The translations under genes and the position numbers were made by a program. The notes under the pieces were generated by a model, which had not been told where the DNA came from, ran no database searches, and worked only from the letters and a program-made list of their open reading frames with translations. A DNA stretch of 64,000 nucleotides from Anaerolineaceae bacterium (GTDB lineage: Bacteria; Chloroflexota; Anaerolineae; Anaerolineales; Anaerolineaceae), in contig PABH01000055.1 in assembly GCA_002702705.1 (NCBI GenBank), forward strand, positions 62,001 through 126,000, written 5' to 3'. This document shows positions 1-8,506 of this stretch, one piece after another (the stretch's first letter is position 1; each line of letters starts with the position of its first letter).

Positions 1-636
1 ACCTGTTACTGGAAGTCTGGATCGTTGTTTTGAGGAACGGGTTATGGATTGGTTTGTTTTGACCTGTAAAGCGATTGCTTCCCTACTCATTTCAATTAAT
101 GCAAAGGTAATTAGATGGGCAATAACCATATGTAGATCTTCGATGTGTTGAATATTATTTGAAGGAATGCGAACTTCAACATCGATCATTTTTGCTAAGG
201 CACCACCTTCATAGCCAGTAAAACCAATTGTTATGGCGCCAGCATTATTCGCATATTCGATGGCTTTTAACACATTGGGTGAGTTGCCACTCGTAGAAAT
301 AGCCAATACCACGTCATTTGGTTGAACCAGATTTCTTAATTGATGAGAAAAGACATTTTCATATCCATCATCATTTGCCAGCGCGGTAAAAATCGCATTG
401 GAACTATTTAAGTCAATGGCGCGGAAGGGCGGCAGTTCTTCAAAATAGTTATTTTTTGCTAAATCACACACAAAATGGCTGGAAGTGGATGCACTTCCTC
501 CATTTCCCATAATGAAAACCTGTTTGCCAGACAAGCGGGCATGATGAAGTATTTGAATTACACGTTTAACCTTATCTAAAGGTATTTGTTTTAAGCTTTC
601 CCCTAAACTGCTCAAGTAATCATCGATTTGAACCAT
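1..636 (-). CDS. gmhA: Phosphoheptose isomerase-like SIS-domain protein, 3' end outside window
   Basis: Sedoheptulose-7-phosphate isomerase of the GmhA family, first step of ADP- or GDP-heptose synthesis in the cytoplasm. The frame is open for 212 codons from the ATG at 636 to the window edge, so the C-terminus is missing. Visible SIS features are the sugar-phosphate loop GNGGSAST near residue 44, the second loop ISTSGNSPN near residue 112, and the GmhA-type C-terminal stretch EDLHMVIAHLI. A GGAGAG ribosome site lies 5 to 10 bases before the start. It follows the heptose kinase-like gene by 25 bases, so both are probably made from one transcript. Another SIS sugar isomerase is the main alternative, but the neighbouring GHMP kinase favours heptose. 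Confidence 0.85.
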   Translation of the reverse strand, partial: MVQIDDYLSSLGESLKQIPLDKVKRVIQILHHARLSGKQVFIMGNGGSASTSSHFVCDLAKNNYFEELPPFRAIDLNSSNAIFTALANDDGYENVFSHQLRNLVQPNDVVLAISTSGNSPNVLKAIEYANNAGAITIGFTGYEGGALAKMIDVEVRIPSNNIQHIEDLHMVIAHLITFALIEMSREAIALQVKTNQSITRSSKQRSRLPVTG

Positions 637-661
637 TTTACTCTCCTATAACCAATAATTT

Positions 662-1636
662 TCAACGACGATAATCAAAAATGACCTTAGAACCTGCTGG
701 TTCTAGTTTGATGGGGATTTCTCGTAGACCTGATAACGCTTTGCGAACTTTATCACGTTTATCATAACGGCAGTACAAAAGCAGGAATCCTCCGCCACCT
801 GCTCCGGTCAATTTGCCACCTAATGCTCCAGCATCTCGAGCGGTTTCATAAATCTGATCAATCGCACCATTCGATATCTTACTGGCTAATTGTTTTTTTA
901 ATTTCCAACTGTCATGTAATGTCTTTCCAATAAAATCAATATTTCCTGCTTTTAATTCATCTGCGGCTGCGTATGCCATTGATTTCAATTCGGATAAAAT
1001 TGGCAGCCGGCTTTTTATATTATCTTGCTGTTCACCTAAAATATCGGAAGCCTGTCGTTTCATACCGGTATAAAATAATAATAAATTTTCATTTAAGCCT
1101 TGTTTTACCAAAGGATCAAGATCAACCCGTTTGGTTGTGACCGTATTGTTCTGGTTAAATTCTATTAGTCTTAAACCTCCATAAGCCGCTATGTATTGAT
1201 CCTGAACTCCTATTGGTTTGTTTAAGATGTCAATTTCAATTTTGCAAGCTTCTTCGGCTAACTGACGTGGACTTGCGGTGTGATTGATGAATGAATACAT
1301 GGCATGTAAAGCTCCAATGGTTACGGTGCTAGATGAGCCAAGTCCTGTTCCTGCTGGGATATCACCCATGGTGGTGATCTCAATTCCTTTTTTAATACCG
1401 GTCGTTTTTAAAGCTTCTCGAATTAATTCATGTTGGATTTCGTCAACAGTTTCAACAATTTCCGTTTTTGTCCAACCCACACGCAAATAATCATCAAATC
1501 GTTGTTTAATGGTGACAAAAATATATTTGTCTATTGTGGTACTGAGAACGCAGCCGCCTTGATCTAAGTAATAATCCGAAAAATCGGTACCACCACCAAA
1601 AAAGCTGATTCGCAATGGTGTTTGAACAATAATCAC
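662..1636 (-). CDS. hddA: GHMP kinase, D-glycero-D-manno-heptose 7-phosphate kinase-like
   Basis: Cytoplasmic sugar kinase of the GHMP superfamily, 324 residues. The N-terminal TPLRISFFGGGTDF motif, the phosphate loop PAGTGLGSSS at residues 94-103 and the C-terminal glycine-rich GGKLTGAGGGG motif near 272 are all present, and the length fits HddA-type heptose kinases (fucokinase-like kinases are usually longer). HddA phosphorylates D-glycero-D-manno-heptose 7-phosphate on the route to GDP-heptose. The start overlaps the epimerase stop by four bases (ATGA), showing translational coupling. With GmhA next door the heptose assignment is plausible, but substrate specificity cannot be read from sequence alone. 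Confidence 0.8.
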   Translation of the reverse strand: MIIVQTPLRISFFGGGTDFSDYYLDQGGCVLSTTIDKYIFVTIKQRFDDYLRVGWTKTEIVETVDEIQHELIREALKTTGIKKGIEITTMGDIPAGTGLGSSSTVTIGALHAMYSFINHTASPRQLAEEACKIEIDILNKPIGVQDQYIAAYGGLRLIEFNQNNTVTTKRVDLDPLVKQGLNENLLLFYTGMKRQASDILGEQQDNIKSRLPILSELKSMAYAAADELKAGNIDFIGKTLHDSWKLKKQLASKISNGAIDQIYETARDAGALGGKLTGAGGGGFLLLYCRYDKRDKVRKALSGLREIPIKLEPAGSKVIFDYRR

Positions 1637-2565
1637 AGGGTGGGTTCCTTTTCTCTAAAATAATCCACTGTTGCACTTAACCCTTCATATAATGAAACCT
1701 GCGGTTCCCATTTTAATTTTTCTTTGATTTTTTCGGCACTTAAGAAAATCCTTCTGGTTTCACCAAGTTTGGGTGGAGCATAAATTGCGGGATTTGCATA
1801 CCCAGTGATTTCTTTTAAACCATCAAATATCTGATTAACCGATGTGGGGATTTCTGAACCAAGATTAAAGATGTTGCTCCCGATTTCGTTTTCAGTCGCC
1901 ATTAGATTGGCACGGGCGACGTCACCTACAAATACAAAATCACGTTCATTTTGGCCGTCACCATAAATGGTTACTGGTTGATCTTTTAACATTTGACCAG
2001 TGAATATCGCAACTACCCCAGCCTCTCCATGTGGATCTTGCCGCGGCCCAAACACATTTGGATATCGAAACACGGTGTAGCGCATCCCGTACATGATTTC
2101 ATACATGGTTAAATACATTTCGAATGCATATTTTGTTGCTCCATAGGGGCAAATTGGTTTAATTGGATGATTTTCATCACAAGGTAGATATACTGGTTCG
2201 CCGTATACCGTTCCACCGGATGAGCTGTATAGGGTGTGTTTCACATCGTATTTACGAGCAAGTTCAAGTAAATTCAAAGAACCAACCACGTTTACATCTG
2301 CATCAAATTTTGGATCTGCTACAGAACGGCGCACATCCATTTGCGCGGCATGATGATTAATTACTTGGGGACGTTCTTTTTCAAAGACCCTTTCTAATTC
2401 TGGGTCTCGAATATCCATCTGATAAAAATTTGCTTTTGGGTTTATATTGGATTCTCTACCGGTGACCATGTTATCAACAATAACAACTTCATGACCATGA
2501 TTGATATAAGTATCTGTGATGTGGGATGCAATAAAACCTGCGCCACCTGTGACCAAAATTTTCAT
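1633..2565 (-). CDS. NAD-dependent nucleotide-sugar epimerase/dehydratase (extended SDR)
   Basis: Extended short-chain dehydrogenase, 310 residues, probably a UDP-glucose 4-epimerase-like or related nucleotide-sugar epimerase. The NAD-binding loop GGAGFIASH is at residues 7-15, the catalytic serine lies in YSSSGGTVYG near 115, and the Tyr141-x3-Lys145 pair is in YGATK. The GPRQDPHGEAGVVAIF segment is typical of GalE-like SDRs. It sits between the GHMP kinase, which it overlaps by four bases, and the glycosyl-phosphate transferase upstream, so it most likely supplies a sugar for the same surface glycan. The exact substrate is unknown. Confidence 0.85.
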   Translation of the reverse strand: MKILVTGGAGFIASHITDTYINHGHEVVIVDNMVTGRESNINPKANFYQMDIRDPELERVFEKERPQVINHHAAQMDVRRSVADPKFDADVNVVGSLNLLELARKYDVKHTLYSSSGGTVYGEPVYLPCDENHPIKPICPYGATKYAFEMYLTMYEIMYGMRYTVFRYPNVFGPRQDPHGEAGVVAIFTGQMLKDQPVTIYGDGQNERDFVFVGDVARANLMATENEIGSNIFNLGSEIPTSVNQIFDGLKEITGYANPAIYAPPKLGETRRIFLSAEKIKEKLKWEPQVSLYEGLSATVDYFREKEPTL

Positions 2566-2583
2566 AAAATTAACCTTTCTGAA

Positions 2584-4074
2584 TTAATAAGCTCCGCGTT
2601 TTGTGAGAACAGCAGGGATCGTTTGAAGTAATAATTGAATGTCTAACCATATATTCCAATTTCTTACGTAATACATATCCATTTGTACACGTTGTTTGTA
2701 AGTAATGTCGGATCTTCCTGAAACCTGCCACTTTCCGGTAATTCCTGGTTTTACTGTTAATAAATTAAGCCCATTTTTTTTATACTCCTGCATTTCTGGA
2801 GGAGAGATCATTCTTGGTCCAACCAATGACATTTCATAACGAATGATGTTAAATAATTGTGGTAATTCATCCAAACTCGTTTTTCTGATGAACCTTCCAA
2901 CTCTTGTAATTCGGGGATCATCTTTGATCTTAAACGTTTTGTGAAGCTCTTCCAATTTTTCTGGATAACGTTGCAAAATTTCATCGCCATTTACATACAT
3001 TGTTCTAAATTTGAACGCATCAAATTCTTTTCCGTTAACACCCATTACACGGCGGCGGTGAATAATTGGGCCTGGAGAGTCTACTCGGATTGCAATTGCT
3101 ATCAGTAATAAGATTGGTGAGGCTAGGATCAATCCCGGAATGGTGAGGCTGTAATCCATAACCGTTTTGATGAAAAGATCAAAGCCGGTCAAACGGACTT
3201 TATTTACTTCTACTAAAGGAACCCAGGCAAACTCTTTTACTTTTAATCCTGTGGTGATAATTTCATAAACTCCAGATGATAGGTGAAGATTAACATTGGA
3301 AGAAACCCCATAGTTTTGAAAAATCTCTAGTATTTGAGAGCGATCTAAAGCGCTGGAAGTGATTATTACTTCCTGTATTTTGTTCTCTTCAATTAAAGTT
3401 TCCAGTTCATCAAGTGGTCCTAAGCAGATCAGATTCTTAAAAATCTTTTGACCTTTTGGTACTTCACAATCCACGAATCCGATCAGGTTTAATCCGGAGT
3501 TTCGGGTAAATTGTAATTGTTCTGCCATTGATGCAGATTCATCGTTAAAACCGATAATCAGGGTGCGGGATAAAAGATATCCTTTCGCTCGCAAGAAATA
3601 AATCCAACGGCGAAAGACAAAACGCCCTAATACAGAAAATAAAAGTGCCACAAACCAAGAAATTAAAATCCAACCACGGGCCAAGACAATCGTTTCACCA
3701 AAAAATCCCAATGCGACAATAAATAATATTGCAATGGTGTTGGCATAAAATAAGCGGTCGTATTCTTTGATTCCACCAAATAACCGATTTTTATCATAGA
3801 GACCATATAATAGAAAAAAGAAAATCCAAACCGGTAAGATTAATAAAACAATGCTTTGATAATAAATGGGTGAGGCAAAACTATCTTGATTGAATAATGG
3901 CAAAGATAATTCAAACCTTATCCAAAAGGCTGTTCTTAAAGCCAAACCAATAACGAGAAGATCAAAAATAACGAGTGAAAAAATGATAACGACCCAATTT
4001 AATGTTTGATACCGGATGTTGATTTTTGATAAAAATTTGCTTTTTGTGGTTTTATTAGGTTGGATGGATTGCAT
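2584..4074 (-). CDS. Polyprenyl glycosylphosphotransferase (WbaP/exopolysaccharide type)
   Basis: Membrane initiator of glycan synthesis that transfers a sugar-1-phosphate to undecaprenyl phosphate, 496 residues. There are about four N-terminal transmembrane segments (residues 25-160), a CoA-binding-like Rossmann region (170-280, starting TLIIGFN), one more hydrophobic helix near 305-335, and the catalytic bacterial sugar transferase domain with FKFRTM, DELPQLFNI, GPRMISP and PGITGKWQVSGR. This is the standard PNPT domain order. It is the first gene of the minus-strand glycan operon seen here, 18 bases from the epimerase. The AT-rich region 4075-4227 should contain its promoter; I see no convincing boxes. 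Confidence 0.9.
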   Translation of the reverse strand: MQSIQPNKTTKSKFLSKINIRYQTLNWVVIIFSLVIFDLLVIGLALRTAFWIRFELSLPLFNQDSFASPIYYQSIVLLILPVWIFFFLLYGLYDKNRLFGGIKEYDRLFYANTIAILFIVALGFFGETIVLARGWILISWFVALLFSVLGRFVFRRWIYFLRAKGYLLSRTLIIGFNDESASMAEQLQFTRNSGLNLIGFVDCEVPKGQKIFKNLICLGPLDELETLIEENKIQEVIITSSALDRSQILEIFQNYGVSSNVNLHLSSGVYEIITTGLKVKEFAWVPLVEVNKVRLTGFDLFIKTVMDYSLTIPGLILASPILLLIAIAIRVDSPGPIIHRRRVMGVNGKEFDAFKFRTMYVNGDEILQRYPEKLEELHKTFKIKDDPRITRVGRFIRKTSLDELPQLFNIIRYEMSLVGPRMISPPEMQEYKKNGLNLLTVKPGITGKWQVSGRSDITYKQRVQMDMYYVRNWNIWLDIQLLLQTIPAVLTKRGAY

Positions 4075-4313
4075 TCGTTGGCCTTTTTATTTCTTTTCCT
4101 TAAACAAAAAAATTGATTAGTTTGTTATTAATAACAACCAATAAAATCATACGTTCCGAAAACGGATATATATAATGAATTTGTTGACTTCAATCTATAA
4201 AAATTGTTAAAAATTCAAAATTAAAAAATGGAACTGGTAAACATAACAATAAGGATATCGATAATTACGAATATAAATAATTCTTATTCCTATAATAAAT
4301 GCCTAATTACTCA

Positions 4314-4353
4314 ATGTCAACAAAATGTCTACATAGATTACGAATTGGATAAT
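4314..4353 (+). promoter_or_regulatory. Pho-box-like direct repeat and -10 box before pstS
   Basis: Two 7-base direct repeats, ATGTCAA (4314-4320) and ATGTCTA (4325-4331), are separated by 4 bases, giving an 11-base period. This is the geometry of the enterobacterial PhoB box (two CTGTCAT-like repeats with a 4-base spacer). A -10-like GATAAT follows at 4348-4353. The site is 110-150 bases before the first phosphate-transport gene. The rest of the 386-base gap 4075-4460 is very AT-rich with no further structure that I can support. Confidence 0.55.
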
Positions 4354-4460
4354 ATATATCCAATTAATAAATTTAGTGTTTTTACAACCGGAATTAAATA
4401 TAGGACCAAAATGCCTAAGGCTATAGATTTCTTTTAAAACCTAATTTATAATAAAAAACC

Positions 4461-5360
4461 GTGAAAAAACATTTAATTTTCCCCCTTTTATTATGTGTGT
4501 TTTGTTTGATATTGGCTTCCTGCCAAAGCACTGATGTTAACAACCAAAGCCAGAATGATTCCGATGCGGTAGATCTTTATTTAGAAAATAAAGGTTCTGA
4601 TACGATGGTAAACCTGGCGTTATATTGGGCAGAACGTTATCAGGAGATTCATAACAATGTGCGAATCTCTGTAACCGGGGGGGGGAGTGGGACTGGTATT
4701 TCTTCTTTAATAAGTAATACAGTTGATATTGCAAATGCCTCTCGCGCAATTAAAGATAATGAGATTGAATTAGCGGAGGAAAATGGTGTAACGCCGGTTG
4801 AGTTTATTGTTGCAAGAGACGCAATTGGGGTAATTGTTAATCCTGAAAATCCGATCAACAACCTAACACTAGAGCAAATTTCAGCAATTTATTCCGGGGA
4901 AATTAACAATTGGAAAGAATTGGGTGGTGACGATCGTCCGATTGTACGCTTGTCACGTGAGACCAATTCGGGTACCCATGTTTATTTTTTGGAGGCAGTG
5001 ATTCGATTGGGGGACAGCGACGACAAAACCATATTTTCTGCTGACACTTTATTACTTCCTTCATCAGAAGGGATTATTTCAGAAGTACGGGATAACCCGA
5101 ATGCGATTGGTTATGATGGATTGGGCTATATTACAGATGATGTAAAAGTCGTGGGGGTTTCTAATCTTGGAGATAAAATTTTTGTATTACCAACAATCGA
5201 GACTGTAAATACAAACCAATATCCAATTGCGCGGGATTTATATATGTATACCAATGGAGAGCCCGAAGGTCTAATTTTAAATTACCTCGATTGGATTTTC
5301 TCTGAAGAGGGTCAGGATATTGTTCGAGATCTAGGTTTTGTACCGGTCGTAAAGGAATAA
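4461..5360 (+). CDS. pstS: Phosphate ABC transporter substrate-binding lipoprotein PstS
   Basis: Extracellular lipid-anchored phosphate receptor, 299 residues. A lipoprotein signal with lipobox LASC ends at Cys21. The phosphate-binding motif TGGGSGTGI, the NWKELGG segment and the SGTHVYFLEAV motif are typical of PstS. The start is GTG with no obvious ribosome site. A run of nine G residues (4677-4685) encodes part of the TGGGSG loop and is the longest G run noticed here, a possible slippage point. It heads pstSCAB; no phoU, phoB or phoR lies in the window. Confidence 0.93.
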   Translation: MKKHLIFPLLLCVFCLILASCQSTDVNNQSQNDSDAVDLYLENKGSDTMVNLALYWAERYQEIHNNVRISVTGGGSGTGISSLISNTVDIANASRAIKDNEIELAEENGVTPVEFIVARDAIGVIVNPENPINNLTLEQISAIYSGEINNWKELGGDDRPIVRLSRETNSGTHVYFLEAVIRLGDSDDKTIFSADTLLLPSSEGIISEVRDNPNAIGYDGLGYITDDVKVVGVSNLGDKIFVLPTIETVNTNQYPIARDLYMYTNGEPEGLILNYLDWIFSEEGQDIVRDLGFVPVVKE

Positions 5361-5364
5361 GCGT

Positions 5365-6261
5365 GTGAGTAAAAAGTTAAAAAGTTCTGAGGTCATCATA
5401 ACGAGGGGAATCCAACTTTCTGGTTTTTCTTCGATTTTGTTTGTTTTGATGATATTGTTTTTTCTTTTATATGAAGGGATTCCTGCTTTATTTACCGTTC
5501 CGTTAGATGATTTGTTTAGCAGCCGTTGGTATCCAATTGAAGAATATTACGGTATTATTCCTTTATTATTGGGATCATTGGTAGTAACTTTGGGGGCTTC
5601 AATGGTGGCCGTACCGTTTGGTATCTTAACGGCAGTTTATATTTCAGAAATTGCACCAGCTTGGTTAAAAGAAATTTTAAAACCTTTGGTTGAACTATTG
5701 GCTGGTTTTCCAAGTGTGGTGCTTGGTTTTTTAGGTATCTTGGTGGTCTCTCCATTTTTAAGAGATGTTCTGCACTTACCTACTGGTTTAACCGCTTTAA
5801 CCGGTTCTTTGTTATTAGGTGGAATTGCAATTCCAACCATTGTATCAATATCTGAAGATGCATTGAATAATGTGCCGGAAACTTACCGGCAGGGCTCATT
5901 GGCTTTGGGTTTAACACGGTGGCAAACCATTTGGGGTGTAACCGTACCTGCGGCCCGATCCGGGATCTTAACTGCCATTATGTTAGGTTTGGGTAGAACC
6001 ATTGGGGAAACCATGACCGTGATGATGGTAACTGGCAATGCACCCATTTTACCCAACTCACTGAAGGTATTGTTTATGCCGATCCGTACGATGACCGCAA
6101 CCATTGCTTCGGAAATGGGAGAGGTGGCAACGGGTAGTCCACATTATCATGTGTTGTTTTTTATTGCGATGGTCTTGTTTTTGTTTACATTGGCTGTAAA
6201 TATTATTGCATCAAAAATTAGTTTTAGTCGTATGAAACGTTCAGAGAGAATATTATCGTGA
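5365..6261 (+). CDS. pstC: Phosphate ABC transporter permease PstC
   Basis: Inner-membrane permease, 298 residues with about six transmembrane helices. The family hallmarks GFPSVVLGFLG and the cytoplasmic EAA-like loop ending ALGLTRWQTIWGVTVPAA are present, followed by GLGRTIGETMTVMM. It starts with GTG four bases after pstS and overlaps pstA by four bases. It pairs with PstA to form the phosphate channel. Confidence 0.93.
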   Translation: MSKKLKSSEVIITRGIQLSGFSSILFVLMILFFLLYEGIPALFTVPLDDLFSSRWYPIEEYYGIIPLLLGSLVVTLGASMVAVPFGILTAVYISEIAPAWLKEILKPLVELLAGFPSVVLGFLGILVVSPFLRDVLHLPTGLTALTGSLLLGGIAIPTIVSISEDALNNVPETYRQGSLALGLTRWQTIWGVTVPAARSGILTAIMLGLGRTIGETMTVMMVTGNAPILPNSLKVLFMPIRTMTATIASEMGEVATGSPHYHVLFFIAMVLFLFTLAVNIIASKISFSRMKRSERILS

Positions 6262-7130
6262 GCAGGTATCAAGAAAAGTCCGTCCACCGTCAGTTATTGT
6301 TTGAAAAAGCAGGTTTTTCGATCTTAACGGTTTTAACCATCTTAACGGTTTTGCCTATTATAGCCGTTGTCATTTATGTAATTGTTCTCGGCAGTTCAGC
6401 GATCAGTTGGGATTTTATTTTTGAAATGCCAATGGACGGTATGCGGGCTGGCGGGATATGGCCGGCCATTGTGGGAACCTTTTATTTAACACTGGGTACG
6501 GCAATATTTTCGGTTCCGTTGGGGGTTGCGGCCGCGATTTATCTTTCGGAGTATGCAGCGGATAACCAGGTAACCCGAACCATTCGGTTGGCAATCATCA
6601 ATTTGGCTGGTATTCCATCCGTTGTTTATGGATTATTTGGTCTCGGATTGTTTGTAATCTTCTTAAATTTTGGAACAAGTATTTTATCGGCTTCCTTAAC
6701 ATTATCGATTATGACTCTGCCGGTTATTATCAGCACTACGGAAGAAGCTTTGAGTGCAGTGCCACAGTCTTTTCGAGTTGTGAGTGTATCTCTTGGAGCA
6801 ACTAAGTGGCAAACGATCCGGAGAATGGTTTTACCACAGGCACTGCCGGGAATATTAACGGGTATTGTGTTGGGACTGGAACGAGCGGCTGGCGAGACTG
6901 CTCCAATTTTATTTACTGGAGCCGCATTCTTTTTGCCCCGACTGCCCAATTCACCGTTGGATGCAACCATGGCCTTGCCTTACCACTTGTTTGTCATTTC
7001 CACTCAGGTACCGGGCATGCCGATCCAAATTCAATATGGTACGGTGATGGTATTATTGTTTTTTGTTTTGATTATGAATTTAATCGTGACCGTCATTCGG
7101 TCGCGAGCACGGGCTCGCAGGCAGTGGTGA
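6258..7130 (+). CDS. pstA: Phosphate ABC transporter permease PstA
   Basis: Second membrane subunit of the Pst importer, 290 residues. It has an N-terminal helix, the motif AGIPSVVYGLFGL, the EAA loop with SLGATKWQTIRRMVLPQALPG, and LGLERAAGETAPILFTGAA, all diagnostic for PstA. The GTG start lies inside the pstC stop (GTGA overlap), indicating coupled translation. The gene ends one base before pstB. Confidence 0.93.
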   Translation: MSRYQEKSVHRQLLFEKAGFSILTVLTILTVLPIIAVVIYVIVLGSSAISWDFIFEMPMDGMRAGGIWPAIVGTFYLTLGTAIFSVPLGVAAAIYLSEYAADNQVTRTIRLAIINLAGIPSVVYGLFGLGLFVIFLNFGTSILSASLTLSIMTLPVIISTTEEALSAVPQSFRVVSVSLGATKWQTIRRMVLPQALPGILTGIVLGLERAAGETAPILFTGAAFFLPRLPNSPLDATMALPYHLFVISTQVPGMPIQIQYGTVMVLLFFVLIMNLIVTVIRSRARARRQW

Positions 7131-7131
7131 T

Positions 7132-7887
7132 ATGGATAAAATCGTTGTAGAAAATTTAAGTCTAAAATATTCAGACGGGACTGAGTCTTTGTTCAATATT
7201 AATATGAATATCAAAGCCAATTTAATCACCGCCTTAATTGGTCCTGCTGGCGGGGGAAAATCTACTTTCTTACGGATGATGAACCGTTTAAATGATTTGG
7301 CTGATGTAAAAGAAGTAACAGGTAAGGTGTTAATTGACGGCGAGAACGTGTTGGACCCTGATATCGATGTGATTGCCTTACGCCGTAAAGTGGGCATCGT
7401 TTTTTCCAGACCCTTACCACTGCCATTAACCATTTATCAAAATTTAACCTATGGGTTAGAACTCGCTGGTGAAAAACGACGATCCGTTTTGGATGAAGCA
7501 GTCGAGCGCTCCTTAAAACTGGCGGAATTATGGGACGAAGTTTCCGATCGGTTAAAAGATCCGGCGAGCGCGCTATCTGGTGGGCAAAAGCAGCGGTTAT
7601 GTTTGGCGAGGAGTTTGGTTTTGGAGCCTGAAATTATTTTATTGGACGAACCTACCTCCGCTCTTGATCCAGTTGCCACAGCAAAGATAGAAAATTCATT
7701 GGTGGAACTAAAGAAACAATATACCATCCTGATTGCGCCGCATAATACGCAGCAAGCTGGACGAATTGCGGATGATGTTGCATTCTTTTTACAGGGAAAA
7801 TTAATTGAATTTGGTCCAACGGAAATCATTTATACCCGTCCTACAGATCAACGTACACAAGATTACATCACCGGTAAATTTGGTTAA
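7132..7887 (+). CDS. pstB: Phosphate ABC transporter ATPase PstB, Q-loop Gln replaced by Ser
   Basis: Cytoplasmic ATPase of the Pst system, 251 residues. Walker A GPAGGGKST (37-45), signature LSGGQKQR, Walker B IILLDEP and the switch histidine in APHNTQQ are all visible. The Q-loop, normally VFQKP in PstB, reads VFSRP, so the conserved glutamine is Ser92 (codon TCC at 7405-7407). The rest of the segment (PLPLTIYQNL) still matches PstB, so this is a substitution, not misalignment. It is the last gene of the pst operon. No terminator hairpin is apparent before the next gene. Confidence 0.9.
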   Translation: MDKIVVENLSLKYSDGTESLFNINMNIKANLITALIGPAGGGKSTFLRMMNRLNDLADVKEVTGKVLIDGENVLDPDIDVIALRRKVGIVFSRPLPLPLTIYQNLTYGLELAGEKRRSVLDEAVERSLKLAELWDEVSDRLKDPASALSGGQKQRLCLARSLVLEPEIILLDEPTSALDPVATAKIENSLVELKKQYTILIAPHNTQQAGRIADDVAFFLQGKLIEFGPTEIIYTRPTDQRTQDYITGKFG

Positions 7888-7940
7888 TTTTTTCTATTTG
7901 TGCGACAATCAATAAAATATTCTAATTAGGAGTGTCTATT

Positions 7941-8366
7941 ATGCGTCCATCATGGGATCAATATTTTATGAAAATCGCCGAAGATGTGGCAGTTCGTTCC
8001 ACCTGTGACCGGGCTGCGGTGGGTGCTGTTTTTGTCAAAGAAAAACATATTATTTCAACTGGATATAATGGTTCGCCTGCCGGGTTGGAACATTGTGATG
8101 ATATAGGACATTTAATGGTGGATGGGCATTGTGTACGCACTGTACATGCCGAGGTCAATGCCATTATACAGGCTGCGGTCTTTGGTTTGGCAACCAAAGA
8201 CGCAATTTGTTATGTTACTCATTTTCCATGCTTAAACTGCACCAAAACATTAATCAATGCCCGTATAAAAAAATTGATTTACAAAAATGCCTACCGGGTT
8301 GACCCGATAGCCCTGGAATTTTTTGAAACTGCTGGAGTAGAATTGGTTCAATTGGAAACTGAGTGA
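7941..8366 (+). CDS. dCMP/deoxycytidylate deaminase (ComEB-like)
   Basis: Zinc deaminase converting dCMP to dUMP for thymidylate synthesis, 141 residues. The zinc motifs HAEVNAI and PCLNC are intact, as is the RSTCDRAAVGAVFV N-terminus and the TGYNGSPAG loop of dCMP deaminases. I choose the ATG at 7941 because TTAGGAG (7926-7932) is a good ribosome site for it and overlaps the alternative GTG at 7932. It follows pstB by 53 bases on the same strand. Riboflavin or tRNA deaminases are unlikely given the motif set. Confidence 0.88.
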   Translation: MRPSWDQYFMKIAEDVAVRSTCDRAAVGAVFVKEKHIISTGYNGSPAGLEHCDDIGHLMVDGHCVRTVHAEVNAIIQAAVFGLATKDAICYVTHFPCLNCTKTLINARIKKLIYKNAYRVDPIALEFFETAGVELVQLETE

Positions 8367-8473
8367 GGTTTTTGCCTTATGTTTCTATGTAATTCTTCAA
8401 CTGGTCAATCAAAAAAAATAGCTAAACCATTTTAATTTCCTCATAAATCATCTTTACATAAATATCCTATATT

Positions 8474-8506
8474 AATCGTTAATCCGATGAAATAGGATTA
8501 ACGATT
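8474..8506. repeat. 12-bp perfect inverted repeat over the exporter stop codon
   Basis: AATCGTTAATCC (8474-8485) and GGATTAACGATT (8495-8506) are exact reverse complements separated by 9 bases. The repeat overlaps the last codons of the minus-strand exporter. It lies between two converging genes and could be a weak bidirectional terminator, but no T-run follows on either strand. Confidence 0.4.

Noticed and set aside
4228-4437. 69-residue ORF upstream of pstS
   Set aside because: Low-complexity Ile/Asn-rich translation of AT-rich DNA, covers the Pho-box-like site, no ribosome site.
6626-6970. 114-residue antisense ORF in pstA
   Set aside because: Complement of a conserved permease with no recognisable domain.
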